From: Longispora fulva
Lineage (GTDB): Bacteria; Actinomycetota; Actinomycetes; Mycobacteriales; Micromonosporaceae
Assembly: GCF_015751905.1 (NCBI RefSeq)
Contig: NZ_JADOUF010000001.1
Coordinates: 2,356,001 to 2,420,000, forward strand
Length of the DNA stretch: 64,000 nt
Reading direction: 5' to 3'
Part shown: positions 50,058 through 58,532 of the stretch, one piece after another
Numbering within the stretch: position 1 is the first letter of the stretch
Layout: each line of letters begins with the position of its first letter
The notes under the pieces: model-generated
The model's input: only the letters and a program-made list of their open reading frames with translations
The model's database searches: none
Told to the model about the DNA's origin: nothing
Made by a program: the position numbers and the translations under genes

Positions 50058-50717
50058 TCAGGAGCCGTAGTTGGTTCGGGTGGCTTTCTGATCTGACCAA
50101 CCCCGCGCCAGGGCGAGATGGCCGGAGCGGAGCGCGTCGCGCCGTTGGGCTACCCATTGCTCAACCTGGTCTACGGATTCCGCAACGGACTGGTCTGTGG
50201 TGTCGATCAGGTGGGTGCACCATCGTCGGTCGTCGGCCGTCCACCCGGTCCAGCGGTGCCAGGCCATGCGGTGCCAACTGTCGTCGATGATGACGTCGGG
50301 TCGGTATCGGGGATCCTCGGCGTGCCGGCGGTGCCAGGCGGCCCAACCGAGGAAGGCGTCAACCGCCGCACTGTCCCATCGGCCCGAGTCACGCATGGTG
50401 AGCCTGCCGCGCCGGAGCTCGTCGGACACGTCGACCAGACACACCGCGATGCCATCCAGCAACGGGGAGGAAGGGCTGGCCAGGACCTCTCCCATCGGGG
50501 ACTGCCCGGTCAGCAGGAGGTCCACTCCACGGTCCTGGTACTCCAGCGCGCGACGCACCCACAACTCGGTCATGCGATGGCGCCACTGGCGATCGGCGCC
50601 TTCCGGTACGCCGAGCTCGTCGAAGTCGTGCACGGCGACCCGCTCCAGCCGCTCGCCCACGGCGTAGGCGAGCGTGGTCTTGCCCGAGCAGCTGGAGCCG
50701 GTCAGTTTGAACAGCAT
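50058..50717 (-). CDS. P-loop NTPase/small-molecule kinase
   Basis: 219 residues. Walker A is FKLTGSSCSGKTTLA at the N-terminus, and a D-F-D-E-L segment near residue 32 may be the acidic base. L-L-L-T-G-Q-S-P fits the central strand, and R-G-R-L-T-M-R-D could be the lid arginines. The architecture is that of adenylylsulfate- or nucleoside-kinase-like enzymes that phosphorylate a small hydroxylated substrate; proteins of this type are often single-copy unknowns in actinomycetes. It converges with the APH-family gene (19-bp gap). Confidence 0.75.
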   Translation of the reverse strand: MLFKLTGSSCSGKTTLAYAVGERLERVAVHDFDELGVPEGADRQWRHRMTELWVRRALEYQDRGVDLLLTGQSPMGEVLASPSSPLLDGIAVCLVDVSDELRRGRLTMRDSGRWDSAAVDAFLGWAAWHRRHAEDPRYRPDVIIDDSWHRMAWHRWTGWTADDRRWCTHLIDTTDQSVAESVDQVEQWVAQRRDALRSGHLALARGWSDQKATRTNYGS

Positions 50718-50779
50718 CTCACCAGGATGTCATGCCGCACTCACCACCCCGAAACGGTGAACCCAGCCCCGAGACGGGA

Positions 50780-51376
50780 CTACCGAGCCCAGCGTCCCAT
50801 GGTCGGCGCGGTACCGATCAGGCACTCGATGTCGATCGGGAAGCCGACCATGGCGTAGGCGGTCAGGCGCAGGTGGCCCTCAAGGCAGACCAGGTTGTCC
50901 TGCCGCTCGCCGACCAGGATGAGCGGAGGAAACCGCTCGCCTCTGATGAGCGCGTGGGCTGCATCGATGAACGGGTCGTTGGGTACGTCGAACGCGCGTA
51001 GCCCTGCTGTGATGCGTGCGGCCGCGTCGGTCGGCCGGCGGCTGCCACCTGACAGTTCGACCCAGTAGGAAAAGTCGAGGTAGCGCACGCAGGCCGCCTC
51101 GTCGGCGGACAGGAGTGCCCTGGCCCACGTGACGTGGGCGGGGAAGTTCTCGAACAGGTCGCGATTCTTGCCGTAGCCGCGCGTCGCAGCGAGCAGAGCG
51201 CGACGGGCGACGTTCGCTCCAGCGTCGGACAGGTCCGGATGCGTCAGCAACCGCTCGGCCTGCCCGGCTGCCGCCAGGTGGGACCGGAGGTTCTGACCGA
51301 ACCTCCGGCTGGACAGCTCGCCGCTCAGGAAGCAGGCGACCATCTCGTCCTCACTGCTCTTCCCCAGTACCCGCAC
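50780..51376 (-). CDS. hypothetical protein with a ParB-like segment
   Basis: 198 residues. The C-terminal part L-I-L-V-G-E-R-Q-D-N-L-V-C-L-E-G-H-L-R-L-T-A-Y-A resembles the nuclease/CTPase core of ParB-type proteins, where a conserved D/E-G-x-H/R-R segment binds nucleotides. The N-terminal half is helical with no recognised family. A role in DNA partition is not implied, as the rest of ParB is missing. The gene is alone on the minus strand between unrelated neighbours. Confidence 0.55.
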   Translation of the reverse strand: MRVLGKSSEDEMVACFLSGELSSRRFGQNLRSHLAAAGQAERLLTHPDLSDAGANVARRALLAATRGYGKNRDLFENFPAHVTWARALLSADEAACVRYLDFSYWVELSGGSRRPTDAAARITAGLRAFDVPNDPFIDAAHALIRGERFPPLILVGERQDNLVCLEGHLRLTAYAMVGFPIDIECLIGTAPTMGRWAR

Positions 51377-51511
51377 GACCCTCAGCCTATTGCTCGTTCA
51401 TCCTTCGAACGGCTGGCTGCGGGGTGGTGGATGGTAGCGGCACGTGGGGCGGTGTGAAGCTGAGTATCCGAAAACGCCACACCAACGAACACAACGAGCC
51501 AGAAGAAGCGC

Positions 51512-51778
51512 CTAGTCGAAGCTGCCGCTGGCAGCATCACCGTAAATCGAGTTCTCCAGGATCGCCGCCGAGTACATCTCACCCACGCCGTCGCCGCGTT
51601 CGAACGTGTCGCGGTGCGGGCGGACCTTGCTCTTGCGAATCGACAGCGCCGCCCGACGGGCGGCATCCATCTTCTCCTGGACCGTAGCCGGCTTCCGACG
51701 CGCTCGCCGCCGCACGGCCACGACGAGAACCACGCAACTGGCGGCCAGAGTCACCGCCACCATCCACCACATCGCCAT
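51512..51778 (-). CDS. small single-helix membrane protein
   Basis: 88 residues from the ATG at 51778 (GAAGGG five bases upstream). The N-terminal helix M-W-W-M-V-A-V-T-L-A-A-S-C-V-V-L-V-V-A-V is followed by a basic cytoplasmic segment R-R-R-A-R-R-K and a soluble tail. No function is recognised. Confidence 0.55.
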   Translation of the reverse strand: MAMWWMVAVTLAASCVVLVVAVRRRARRKPATVQEKMDAARRAALSIRKSKVRPHRDTFERGDGVGEMYSAAILENSIYGDAASGSFD

Positions 51779-51949
51779 CGACACCCTTCGAGAGTACCGC
51801 CGCTGGCAGCCTGCCCGCCGACCCGACGACGACCGCGAACGTCGACCGGACGTGTCACCCAACCGGGCGGGTCTTGGCAATCTTGGTTCATTTGAGCTTT
51901 GTGGTGTTATCGGCGTGTCGAACGGTATAGTTCCGGCTTGTCGCGAGTG

Positions 51950-51992
51950 CCGGGTGGTGGGTTTGCCGGTTGTGGTCAAACCCACCACTCGG
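51950..51992 (-). terminator. long hairpin terminator downstream of the secreted paralogue genes
   Basis: CCGGGTGGTGGGTTTG and CAAACCCACCACTCGG form a 16-bp stem with a single G-T wobble and an 11-base loop. It lies 8 bases past the stop of the first secreted paralogue on the minus strand. It is among the strongest terminators of the window. Confidence 0.8.
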
Positions 51993-52000
51993 AGATCGCT

Positions 52001-52330
52001 TCAGTAGCTGACGACGACGTAGTCGACGACTTCGGTGTTGGTGGGGCATTGCACGGCGGACCAGGATGTTCCGGGGCCGTAGGCGGCGGTGCCGTTCGCG
52101 CGGAGGATCTGGCCGTCACCGAGCCGCTGGCAGTCGGCTCTGAAGTACCACATGGATGAGTTGTCGTCGAAGCAGGTCGCGACGACGCGGTTGACGGACC
52201 AGTTGTAGGTGTACGTGCAGTTCGCCTGGTTCACGGCGGCGGCCGCAGGTTGCGCGGTCAACGTGACGATTCCCGCGGCACCGACCACGGCAGCTGCAGT
52301 GCATCTGCGGATTGCGGGAATGATGGACAC
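52001..52330 (-). CDS. small secreted four-Cys protein, paralogue A
   Basis: 109 residues from the GTG at 52330 (GGAG five bases upstream). A signal peptide with core A-A-A-V-V-G-A-A-G-I-V-T-L-T-A ends near A-A-A-A. The mature part of about 75 residues has four Cys (N-C-T-Y, A-T-C-F-D-D-N, D-C-Q-R and Q-C-P) and ends E-V-V-D-Y-V-V-V. It aligns along its length with the next gene: A-T-C-x-D-D-N, N-G-T-x-A-Y-G-P-G-T and V-D-Y are shared. Cystatin-like or lectin-like small folds are possible; no family is recognised. Confidence 0.75.
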   Translation of the reverse strand: MSIIPAIRRCTAAAVVGAAGIVTLTAQPAAAAVNQANCTYTYNWSVNRVVATCFDDNSSMWYFRADCQRLGDGQILRANGTAAYGPGTSWSAVQCPTNTEVVDYVVVSY

Positions 52331-52371
52331 GAAATCTCCAAGGGCAACGTGGTTGGTCGGTGTCAACCGGG

Positions 52372-52698
52372 CTAGAGGTTGACGACGACGATGGTGTAGT
52401 CCACGAGTTCTCCTACGGTGCACGTCACCATGGACGTGCCGGTGCCGGGTCCGTAGGCGAAGGTGCCGTTGATGTAGATGTTGTCGTCGTAGACGGTCCA
52501 GCAGTGGGCCCTGAGCTGCCAGCGGGACAGGTTGTCGTCGTAGCAGGTCGCCGAGACATGTTCGCGGTACCGGTCGTAGCTGTACTTGCAGGCCGCCGGG
52601 TTCACGGCGGCCTGCGCCGGTGCCGCGAAGGTGACGCTGGCCGCGACCCCGAGCACGGCGACGGCCACGCTCAAGCGGATCCCGCGATTGATGGACAT
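52372..52698 (-). CDS. small secreted four-Cys protein, paralogue B
   Basis: 108 residues. The signal peptide has R-L-S-V-A-V-A-V-L-G-V-A-A-S-V-T-F-A then A-P-A-Q-A. The mature part has four Cys in the same places as paralogue A (A-C-K-Y, A-T-C-Y-D-D-N, H-C-W-T and T-C-T) and a common C-terminal V-D-Y-T-I-V-V-V. The two genes lie 41 bp apart in tandem on the same strand, so they derive from a local duplication and are probably one operon. The conserved Cys suggest two disulfides outside the cell. Confidence 0.75.
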   Translation of the reverse strand: MSINRGIRLSVAVAVLGVAASVTFAAPAQAAVNPAACKYSYDRYREHVSATCYDDNLSRWQLRAHCWTVYDDNIYINGTFAYGPGTGTSMVTCTVGELVDYTIVVVNL

Positions 52699-52761
52699 GA
52701 GACCTCCAAGGGGAGAGTGGATGGTCGGAATCGACATGCGCAGGTGAGGCACCTGTTGGCG

Positions 52762-53106
52762 CTACTCGTAACCGTTGCAGGGGCTGAAGTGCACGGACGA
52801 CTCGTGGGGCGCGTTCGCCGCGTCCAGGTACTGCACGCGCATGTAGTTCAAGCCGCGCCGGCAGGGGCCGGTCGGGTGGTAGAGCCCGTCGAGCTCGGGG
52901 TGGTAGTAGCCGTTGAGCGTCCACTTCTCGCCGTGGAACTCGGCGTGGGGGGAGGCGCCCAGGTCGCAGGCGTACATGGAGTGCGGGCCGCTGCTGCAGT
53001 CCAGGATTCCGTCGTCGCTGACTTCCGCACCCGCCGGAGCGGCGCCGAGGCCGAGGGATCCGGCGACGAGTGCGGCGACTGCCAGTGCTTTGAACAAGTG
53101 ACGCAT
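52762..53106 (-). CDS. small secreted protein of unknown function
   Basis: 114 residues. A signal peptide (L-F-K-A-L-A-V-A-A-L-V-A-G-S-L-G-L-G) with probable cleavage at A-P-A-G-A precedes a compact mature protein with four Cys (I-L-D-C-S-S, Y-A-C-D-L-G, G-P-C-R-R, S-P-C-N-G). It lies 63 bp upstream of paralogue B but is not clearly related to it in sequence. It probably belongs to the same secreted-protein group. Confidence 0.65.
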   Translation of the reverse strand: MRHLFKALAVAALVAGSLGLGAAPAGAEVSDDGILDCSSGPHSMYACDLGASPHAEFHGEKWTLNGYYHPELDGLYHPTGPCRRGLNYMRVQYLDAANAPHESSVHFSPCNGYE

Positions 53107-53146
53107 GGTGTTCCCTACCTTCGTAGAAATGGGAAATCGGGGGAGG

Positions 53147-53569
53147 CTAGGCCGATCCCTGACTCACGACGTTGCCGGCGCCGGAGTCCTCGACCTTGGG
53201 GCTGCCGTGCAGCCACTGCACAGAGTTCACGGTGGAGCCGGCGGCGAGGACCACGGTGGTCACCGTCTCGACGGTGACCACGTTGCCCGTGCCGTTGACG
53301 GTGACGGTCGGGCACGTGCCGGTCAGTGTCACGGTGCTCGCGTTGGCTTGGAGGTCCACATTCCTGCCGGCGCAGTCGAAGGTCTTGACCAGCGCCGTGC
53401 CGTTGATGGTGAGCGTGGCGCCGCCCGCCTGTGCGGGTGCCGCCGACACGGATGCCGGGGCGGGACTGGCCGTGGCCGTGGGTTTCGGTTCGACCGTCGT
53501 CGTGCATCCGGTGGCGGTCAGGGAGACCGCGGCGAGAACCAGGGTGGTCGCGAGGACGGGGCGGTGCAT
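53147..53569 (-). CDS. DUF3060-like lipoprotein
   Basis: 140 residues. The lipobox T-A-T-G-C places Cys at residue 22. A Pro/Ala/Ser linker is followed by repeated beta strands (L-T-I-N-G-T, V-D-L-Q-A-N-A-S-T-V-T-L-T-G-T-C, V-T-V-N-G-T-G-N-V-V) in the pattern of DUF3060 proteins, which form a small right-handed beta-helix. It is exported and anchored at the outer face of the membrane; the role is unknown. The gene is 40 bp from the preceding secreted gene in the same direction. Confidence 0.75.
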   Translation of the reverse strand: MHRPVLATTLVLAAVSLTATGCTTTVEPKPTATASPAPASVSAAPAQAGGATLTINGTALVKTFDCAGRNVDLQANASTVTLTGTCPTVTVNGTGNVVTVETVTTVVLAAGSTVNSVQWLHGSPKVEDSGAGNVVSQGSA

Positions 53570-53679
53570 GGGATCTCCTGTCTTAAATGGACTGACAGGA
53601 AATACGCTACGGGCCCGTCGTGCCAGGCGAATGGCAGCGGTGTACCGGATCTGCGACACCGGGTACCGGATCGGGAACC

Positions 53680-54531
53680 CTAGACCGGCAGCCGCACCCG
53701 GACCACGGTGCCCTCGCCGGGGCGGCTGCGCAGGTCACATGTTCCGCCGTGCCGGTGTGTGACCACCCGGACCAGGGCGAGCCCCAGCCCGCTGCCGGGG
53801 ATCCCCGCCGTGTCGCGGCCCCGTGCCAGTTCGGCCCACACCGAGTCGATCTCCTCGGCGTTGATTCCCCGCCCTGTGTCGGCGATCTCCACCACAACGT
53901 GATGGTCCTGCTCGAAGACCCGTAGCGCGATCCGGGAGCCGGGCCTGCTGTACTTCACCGCGTTGTCCACGAGGTTGTGCACGGCGAGATCCAGCAGATC
54001 CTGGTCGCCGGGAACAGTCGGCAGTGGCCACGGCACCTCCGGAACGGTCACGCTCACCTGCCGGTCCACGCAGGTCGCGGCGGCGGCCCGGAGGATCTCG
54101 GCGAGGTCGACGGGTACCCGCTCCATCGGGCCGTCGGAGATCTCCGCGAGTTTGCGCAGATCCACGACGATCCGGGACAACCGCGATACTTGACTGGAGA
54201 CGGCTACGGCCGCGGGTTCGGTGGAGGCGAGGTTCGCCAGAGCGATCAGGATCGCGGTGAGCGGGTTCTTCAGTTCGTGATCGAGTCGGCGGAGAAACAC
54301 CCGGTGCTCCCGCGCGGCGACGGCCGTAGCGCCGGCCCGCGCGCGGTCGAGGAGAATCCGGACGGTCCGCACTGTCGCGGTGACCAGCAGGGCGGCTCCC
54401 GTGACCGCCGCGACGGCCACGGCCGGTTCGACCCGGAACACCAGTACTACGTCCCCGGCTTGCCAGGCGGCCAGTGCGGTGCCGAGCACCCCCGCGCCGA
54501 CCAGCACCAGGACGAGCCACCACCGCCTCAT
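53680..54531 (-). CDS. two-component sensor histidine kinase
   Basis: 283 residues. Two N-terminal membrane helices (about residues 5-22 and 30-55) leave almost no extracellular loop, so it may sense membrane state. H-box R-R-L-D-H-E-L-K-N-P-L at about residue 85 holds the phosphorylated His. The ATPase domain has N-box H-N-L-V-D-N-A-V-K-Y-S, G1 D-T-G-R-G-I and G2 G-S-G-L-G-L. The ATG overlaps the regulator stop (ATGA). A probable target is the secreted-protein group directly downstream. Confidence 0.9.
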   Translation of the reverse strand: MRRWWLVLVLVGAGVLGTALAAWQAGDVVLVFRVEPAVAVAAVTGAALLVTATVRTVRILLDRARAGATAVAAREHRVFLRRLDHELKNPLTAILIALANLASTEPAAVAVSSQVSRLSRIVVDLRKLAEISDGPMERVPVDLAEILRAAAATCVDRQVSVTVPEVPWPLPTVPGDQDLLDLAVHNLVDNAVKYSRPGSRIALRVFEQDHHVVVEIADTGRGINAEEIDSVWAELARGRDTAGIPGSGLGLALVRVVTHRHGGTCDLRSRPGEGTVVRVRLPV

Positions 54532-55271
54532 CCGATGGTCACGACCTCGGCGAGGAACCGGTACCCCTGGCCGGGCACGGTCTCGATCCAACGTGGCTGG
54601 GCGGCGTCGTCGGCCAGCACCCGGCGCAGTTCGGCGATCCGGTTGTCCACCGCCCGGGTACCGCTGATCGCGTCCCAGCCCCAGACGACCTCCAGGAGCC
54701 GCTCCCTGGACAGCAACTCGTCGGGATGGGTGACCAGATAGTCCAGCAGCAGCGCCGCCTTGGGGGTGAGCAGCAGCTCCCGATCGGCGAGCCAGGCACG
54801 GCGTGCCACCCGGTCGAGGCGGAGCTGACCGGCCCTCACCTGGCCCGCGGCCCCGAGTGCCGGCAGTCCGCGGCGGGACCTGCGAAGCACAGCCCTGAGG
54901 CGGGCGACCAGTTCGTACGGGTCGAAGGGCTTGTTCAGGTAGTCGTCAGCGCCCTCCTCCAGGGCCATCGCGCGTTCGGTGGACTCGCCGACCTGGGTGA
55001 GCAGCAGCACAGGGTAGGCGAGGCCGGCCCGGCGGAGCCGGCGCAGCACCTCTCGACCGTCCATCTTGGGCATCAGTACGTCGAGAACGATCAGGTCCGG
55101 GCTCTCGCGTTCCGCCGCGAGCAGGGCCGCCTCGCCGTCAGCGACCACGCGAACGGTGAACCCGGAGCGCTCCAGCAGCGGCACGAGCTGCCCGGTCACG
55201 GCGGCGTCATCGTCGGCCAGCAGCACGACCGGCGCGATGTCGGAGGGAGAAGCTCTCGGGGAATCGGCCAT
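54528..55271 (-). CDS. OmpR-family response regulator
   Basis: 247 residues from the ATG at 55271 (GGGAGG eight bases upstream). The receiver domain has the acidic pocket A-D-D-D near residue 19, phospho-acceptor Asp in L-I-V-L-D-V-L-M-P, and conserved Lys in Y-L-N-K-P-F-D-P. The C-terminal winged helix (about residues 155-245) has the usual L-T-P-K-A-A-L-L-L-D-Y-L and T-R-A-V-D-N-R-I-A-E-L-R-R. Encoded with its kinase in one coupled operon. Confidence 0.92.
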   Translation of the reverse strand: MADSPRASPSDIAPVVLLADDDAAVTGQLVPLLERSGFTVRVVADGEAALLAAERESPDLIVLDVLMPKMDGREVLRRLRRAGLAYPVLLLTQVGESTERAMALEEGADDYLNKPFDPYELVARLRAVLRRSRRGLPALGAAGQVRAGQLRLDRVARRAWLADRELLLTPKAALLLDYLVTHPDELLSRERLLEVVWGWDAISGTRAVDNRIAELRRVLADDAAQPRWIETVPGQGYRFLAEVVTIG

Positions 55272-55495
55272 CTCATCGACCTCCCAGGTCAGGGAACACA
55301 TCATGTACGAATTGGGACACCATCACAATCCTGGGCCCCGCCCACGGGCATCCGCGCACCGGATCAGGCGTGGCGGGGCGTCCAACGGCCGGAGCACCTC
55401 CCCCGACCGAGCCGATCACCGGATCGACGGCCATGGCCGAGCTCCGCGCCCCGACGCCCCGCCAGAGGCCGTCGCCCGAGCGGCCGGGGCGATCC

Positions 55496-55792
55496 GTGCG
55501 GGCGGGCCTGGCGATGATCTGCGGGGCCGCGCCCGGACTGTCCGTGGTGGGCGAGGGCCGGCAACGGCGCCGAGGCACGCTGTACGGCTACTGGGCCGGT
55601 TGAGCGAACGGGAACGGGATGTGGCCCTGGCGCTGGGCCAACTGCTACTCCAACGCCGAGATCGGGCACGAACTGTTCATGAGCGTGGCCACGGTGAAGA
55701 CCCACGTGTCGCGCATCATGACCAAACTGGACCTGAACAACCGGACCCGAATCGCACTCCTCGCCAACGACGCCGACTTCACCGGCAACTGA
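55496..55792 (+). pseudogene. decayed NarL/LuxR-family response regulator
   Basis: A receiver-like start (V-R-A-G-L-A-M-I-C-G-A-A-P-G-L-S-V-V-G-E-G) at 55496 is the beginning of a NarL receiver after its first strand. Most of the receiver is missing. Then L-S-E-R-E-R-D-V-A-L-A-L-G appears in another frame, and after a further shift S-N-A-E-I-G-H-E-L-F, T-V-K-T-H-V-S-R-I-M-T-K-L completes a LuxR helix-turn-helix up to a stop at 55792. At least two frame changes and one large deletion make it non-functional. Confidence 0.75.
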
Positions 55793-55862
55793 CTCGGCGC
55801 GGACAGACTCTGCGTGGCCGTGTCGCGGGCGTCTCGGGTCGTGTGGATCGGGAATTGGCCCA

Positions 55863-56159
55863 TCACAACGCGGTCCCCACGGCCGTGGTCAGCAGCGCGC
55901 AGACGGTGCCGACGACCGGCACCGCGGCCCACAGCGAGGACAGACCCAGCCGGGCACGGTGCGCAAGGATGCCCCACGCCGCCAGGTAGTGCAGGGGTAC
56001 CTGGCCGCCGACGAGGACACCGGCCAGCAGTGGCGTCACCGACGCCGGGTCGGCGTCCAGCCGTCGCGTGATCAGCTGGGTCAGGACCATTCCGCTGATG
56101 TACGCGGTGACGATCGTGATCAGAAGGGCACCCAGCGCGGCCTTTCGGATCCTCGTCAC
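55863..56159 (-). CDS. small multi-helix membrane protein
   Basis: 98 residues with three membrane helices (A-L-L-I-T-I-V-T-A-Y-I-S-G-M-V-L, L-L-A-G-V-L-V-G-G-Q-V-P-L-H-Y-L-A-A-W and L-W-A-A-V-P-V-V-G-T-V-C-A-L-L). The GTG start overlaps the TGA of the nuclease-fold gene as GTGA, so the two are translationally coupled. The function is unknown. Confidence 0.65.
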   Translation of the reverse strand: MTRIRKAALGALLITIVTAYISGMVLTQLITRRLDADPASVTPLLAGVLVGGQVPLHYLAAWGILAHRARLGLSSLWAAVPVVGTVCALLTTAVGTAL

Positions 56160-57007
56160 CGTCTCCTCGAATCCTGGTGTCGACCTTCGGTCCCAGATCC
56201 ACTCGCAGTGGGGATTCGGTCTGGGCGTAGGGGGTCGAAGGTGACCACGTCGCCGTCGTCGGCGACGAGGAGGACCGCGATGTCCAGACGGGCGAGACTC
56301 CCCCAGGTCCTCGACACCAGCGACTGGTACGTCGGCCTGCTGGGCAGGGCGATCGCGAGTTCATGGTCGGGGTACTTTGCGCGGTTGAGCATCGTGGCGA
56401 GGAGTACCTGGGCGTACCAGTGCCGGGCCTGGGTCGATGGCGTACTCGCCTTTACCTTGTGGGCGCGCGCGGCATCGGCGTACCGCCGGCCGGGGTATCC
56501 CTTCACCTCCACGGCCAGGTGCCGGTTCCCCTGGCTGGCCATGACGTCCACGCCGTGTTCCCTGGTCGCGGTGTTCGCCGTCCGCTCGATCCGCCAGCCC
56601 TGCCGTGAGAGAAAGGCGACGAGGAGGCTCTGCGCGGCCTCTTCAGACATTCCCTGATCGGCGTCCACCGGCAGTGTCCTGGGGGAACTCAGTTCCGGCT
56701 TCCCGTCCCCGCCACGCGCTGCGATTCGAGCTGCCCGGTACGCGCCGCCACGGGGGCCGCGGGCGAACACCACCCGGCCCGCCCGCTGGTCGACCGACCG
56801 CACCCGCCAACCGGCAGCCCTCCACGCTTGGGCCTGGACCTTGGAGTCGTTGGCCCACCACGCACGGTGCGCCCGCGCGGACGCCGGCAGCGGGCCGACC
56901 AGGCCCTCGATCTCCTCGAAGGTCATCAACAGCTCCTCGGCGGCGACTCTCGACCCCGCAAGGTGGTCGCGCAACGGGTCATACTTCGCCACGGTCGTCG
57001 GTGACAC
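56156..57007 (-). CDS. DUF7662-like domain fused to a PD-(D/E)XK nuclease-like domain
   Basis: 283 residues from the GTG at 57007 (AGGAGG 11 bases upstream; an ATG at 57031 is in frame). Residues about 5-85 match the small domain with V-A-K-Y-D-P-L-R-D-H-L, M-T-F-E-E-I-E and H-R-A-W-W-A-N-D, often found near phage and restriction genes. Residues about 130-260 resemble an endonuclease core: G-V-D-V-M-A-S-Q with active-site Asp and L-A-V-E-V-K-G with the E-x-K pair. It may be a restriction or DNA-repair nuclease. A phage or defence role is plausible but unproven; it is coupled to a small membrane protein gene. Confidence 0.72.
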   Translation of the reverse strand: MSPTTVAKYDPLRDHLAGSRVAAEELLMTFEEIEGLVGPLPASARAHRAWWANDSKVQAQAWRAAGWRVRSVDQRAGRVVFARGPRGGAYRAARIAARGGDGKPELSSPRTLPVDADQGMSEEAAQSLLVAFLSRQGWRIERTANTATREHGVDVMASQGNRHLAVEVKGYPGRRYADAARAHKVKASTPSTQARHWYAQVLLATMLNRAKYPDHELAIALPSRPTYQSLVSRTWGSLARLDIAVLLVADDGDVVTFDPLRPDRIPTASGSGTEGRHQDSRRR

Positions 57008-57211
57008 CTGATTCACCGCCTCCTCTGGCATCCGGATAAGCAGGAGCGATCGCCCGATCGCCCTCGACCATCCTGGCCCCGTGACGAGCGTCCGCATATC
57101 GGCCTTCCGCCCGTAACGGACGGTAGGGTGACCCCCCGAATGTGCCCGGATCGCCCGAGCACCCGAACAGCCCCACGGGCCCAGCACGGTATTGGCGGGA
57201 AGTTTCGGGTT

Positions 57212-57634
57212 CTACTTCCGATGGAATTCGTACAACTGGCGCTCGCTGGAGCGACTACTTGGCACGTAAAGCACCAGATTCTCGCCCGTCCCAGTCATCA
57301 ACATCTCAACGGTATTGCCGCCCACCTGATAGCCAGATCCCTTTGGGTCAGGCATGAGCCGAAAGGTCAATTCCACCGCAGTACCCATTGGCTTTCCGGA
57401 CGTCTTCCAGGTTCCTGCGGACGAGCCGTCCACGACCGCCGCGTCGAATAGAGGTGGCAGATCTACGCCATTGAAGGATGCCCCGGCGAGCAAGGTGATC
57501 CGCGCGCCCTGAGCAGATTCCCAGTTGCCGAGGATCTGTTCCGGCTTCACAGGCCGACTATCCGAGGAGGCCACGCCACAACCCGGGACCAGCAAGGCCA
57601 CTGACAAGGCTGGCGCCCAGAACAGCTTTCTCAT
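57212..57634 (-). CDS. lipoprotein of unknown function
   Basis: 140 residues from the ATG at 57634. A signal peptide ends in the lipobox V-P-G-C at about residue 18. The mature part has beta-rich sequence (I-L-G-N-W-E-S-A-Q-G-A-R-I-T-L, G-T-W-K-T-S-G, V-E-L-T-F-R-L) as in small lipocalin-like lipoproteins, with G-N-W and G-T-W in the strand pairs. No function is recognised. The codons near its end are less GC-rich than the average. Confidence 0.7.
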   Translation of the reverse strand: MRKLFWAPALSVALLVPGCGVASSDSRPVKPEQILGNWESAQGARITLLAGASFNGVDLPPLFDAAVVDGSSAGTWKTSGKPMGTAVELTFRLMPDPKGSGYQVGGNTVEMLMTGTGENLVLYVPSSRSSERQLYEFHRK

Positions 57635-57859
57635 CGCCACCTGACCGCCTCGCTCCACCTGTAGTACTGATTCGTCGTTAGCCCGGCCGTACATTAGTCG
57701 CCTCAGCATCTTGATCCGGCGCAACCCGCGTCGAGCGCCCGCCGCATCGCGTTCGCGGCCTGTCCGAATCACCCGGAATGTGTTCAGGCCCTGCCGGACG
57801 ACCGCTTCATGGCTACCTGAATGTTGCCGGACCAGCTGAGGCTCGACTTCTTGGTCTCG

Positions 57860-58528
57860 TCACTGTGAGGGCCTGCGTGTCGGTCGATACAGGGGTGCGG
57901 ACTGGGGCGGCCACTTGTCCCGGGTGATGTCGGCGTCGGCGTCGGCGCGGGTGAGGAAGAACCGGTCGTAGCCGCCTCCGACGTAGTTGTAGGCGTCGTA
58001 GTAGGGGTCGTCTTTGGGGTCCCATTTCCAGGTGAGACGGACCTGCCAGAGGTCGCCGACCGGGAATGGGCCGGCCGTGAAGTGGTGGCGGATGAGCGCC
58101 CAGGAGCCGTCTATGCCCGGCACCGGTACCCGGTGATGACCGACGTGTTCGACGGCGTGGTTGTTGGCTGCCAGCAGAGGCCACCAGGTCTCGCGGTAGG
58201 TGGCGCGCAGCGTCGGGTCGAACAGCACCATCTCGATGACGTCCTCGCCGGCCGGCGACAGTACGGTCGGCACGGACCGGGTCTCGCCGCCGACGCCCTG
58301 GCGCAGGATCATGCCGTCGTCCCACAGCCACCAGGCCGGGGTCACGTGCAGAAGCCGTGGGCCGATCTCCACCACCGGCGGCGCGCTCTGGCTGAGGTCA
58401 AGACTGGCGAGCACCTCACGGGCGCTGGACGCCCAGGTGAACTGGCGCCCACCGGCCAACTGCCCGGAGGGCAGGTACCAGGGGCTCAGGACGATCCGGG
58501 TCGCCGTGTCGGGGATGAGGTCGATCAC
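57860..58528 (-). CDS. conserved hypothetical protein
   Basis: 222 residues. It is rich in Trp and Asp: T-P-A-W-W-L-W-D-D-G near residue 63 and L-T-W-K-W-D-P-K-D-D-P-Y-Y-D near the C-terminus. No signal peptide or membrane helix and no known catalytic motif was recognised. The next genes upstream are a frameshifted membrane protein (4 bp away) and an NTF2-fold protein in the same direction, so the three probably form an operon. Confidence 0.6.
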   Translation of the reverse strand: MIDLIPDTATRIVLSPWYLPSGQLAGGRQFTWASSAREVLASLDLSQSAPPVVEIGPRLLHVTPAWWLWDDGMILRQGVGGETRSVPTVLSPAGEDVIEMVLFDPTLRATYRETWWPLLAANNHAVEHVGHHRVPVPGIDGSWALIRHHFTAGPFPVGDLWQVRLTWKWDPKDDPYYDAYNYVGGGYDRFFLTRADADADITRDKWPPQSAPLYRPTRRPSQ

Positions 58529-58532
58529 TGGA

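Noticed and set aside
50048-50098. AGATCAG/CTGATCT inverted repeat between convergent kinase genes as a terminator
   Set aside because: The loop is long and the stem short and AT-rich compared with other terminators here; not convincing.
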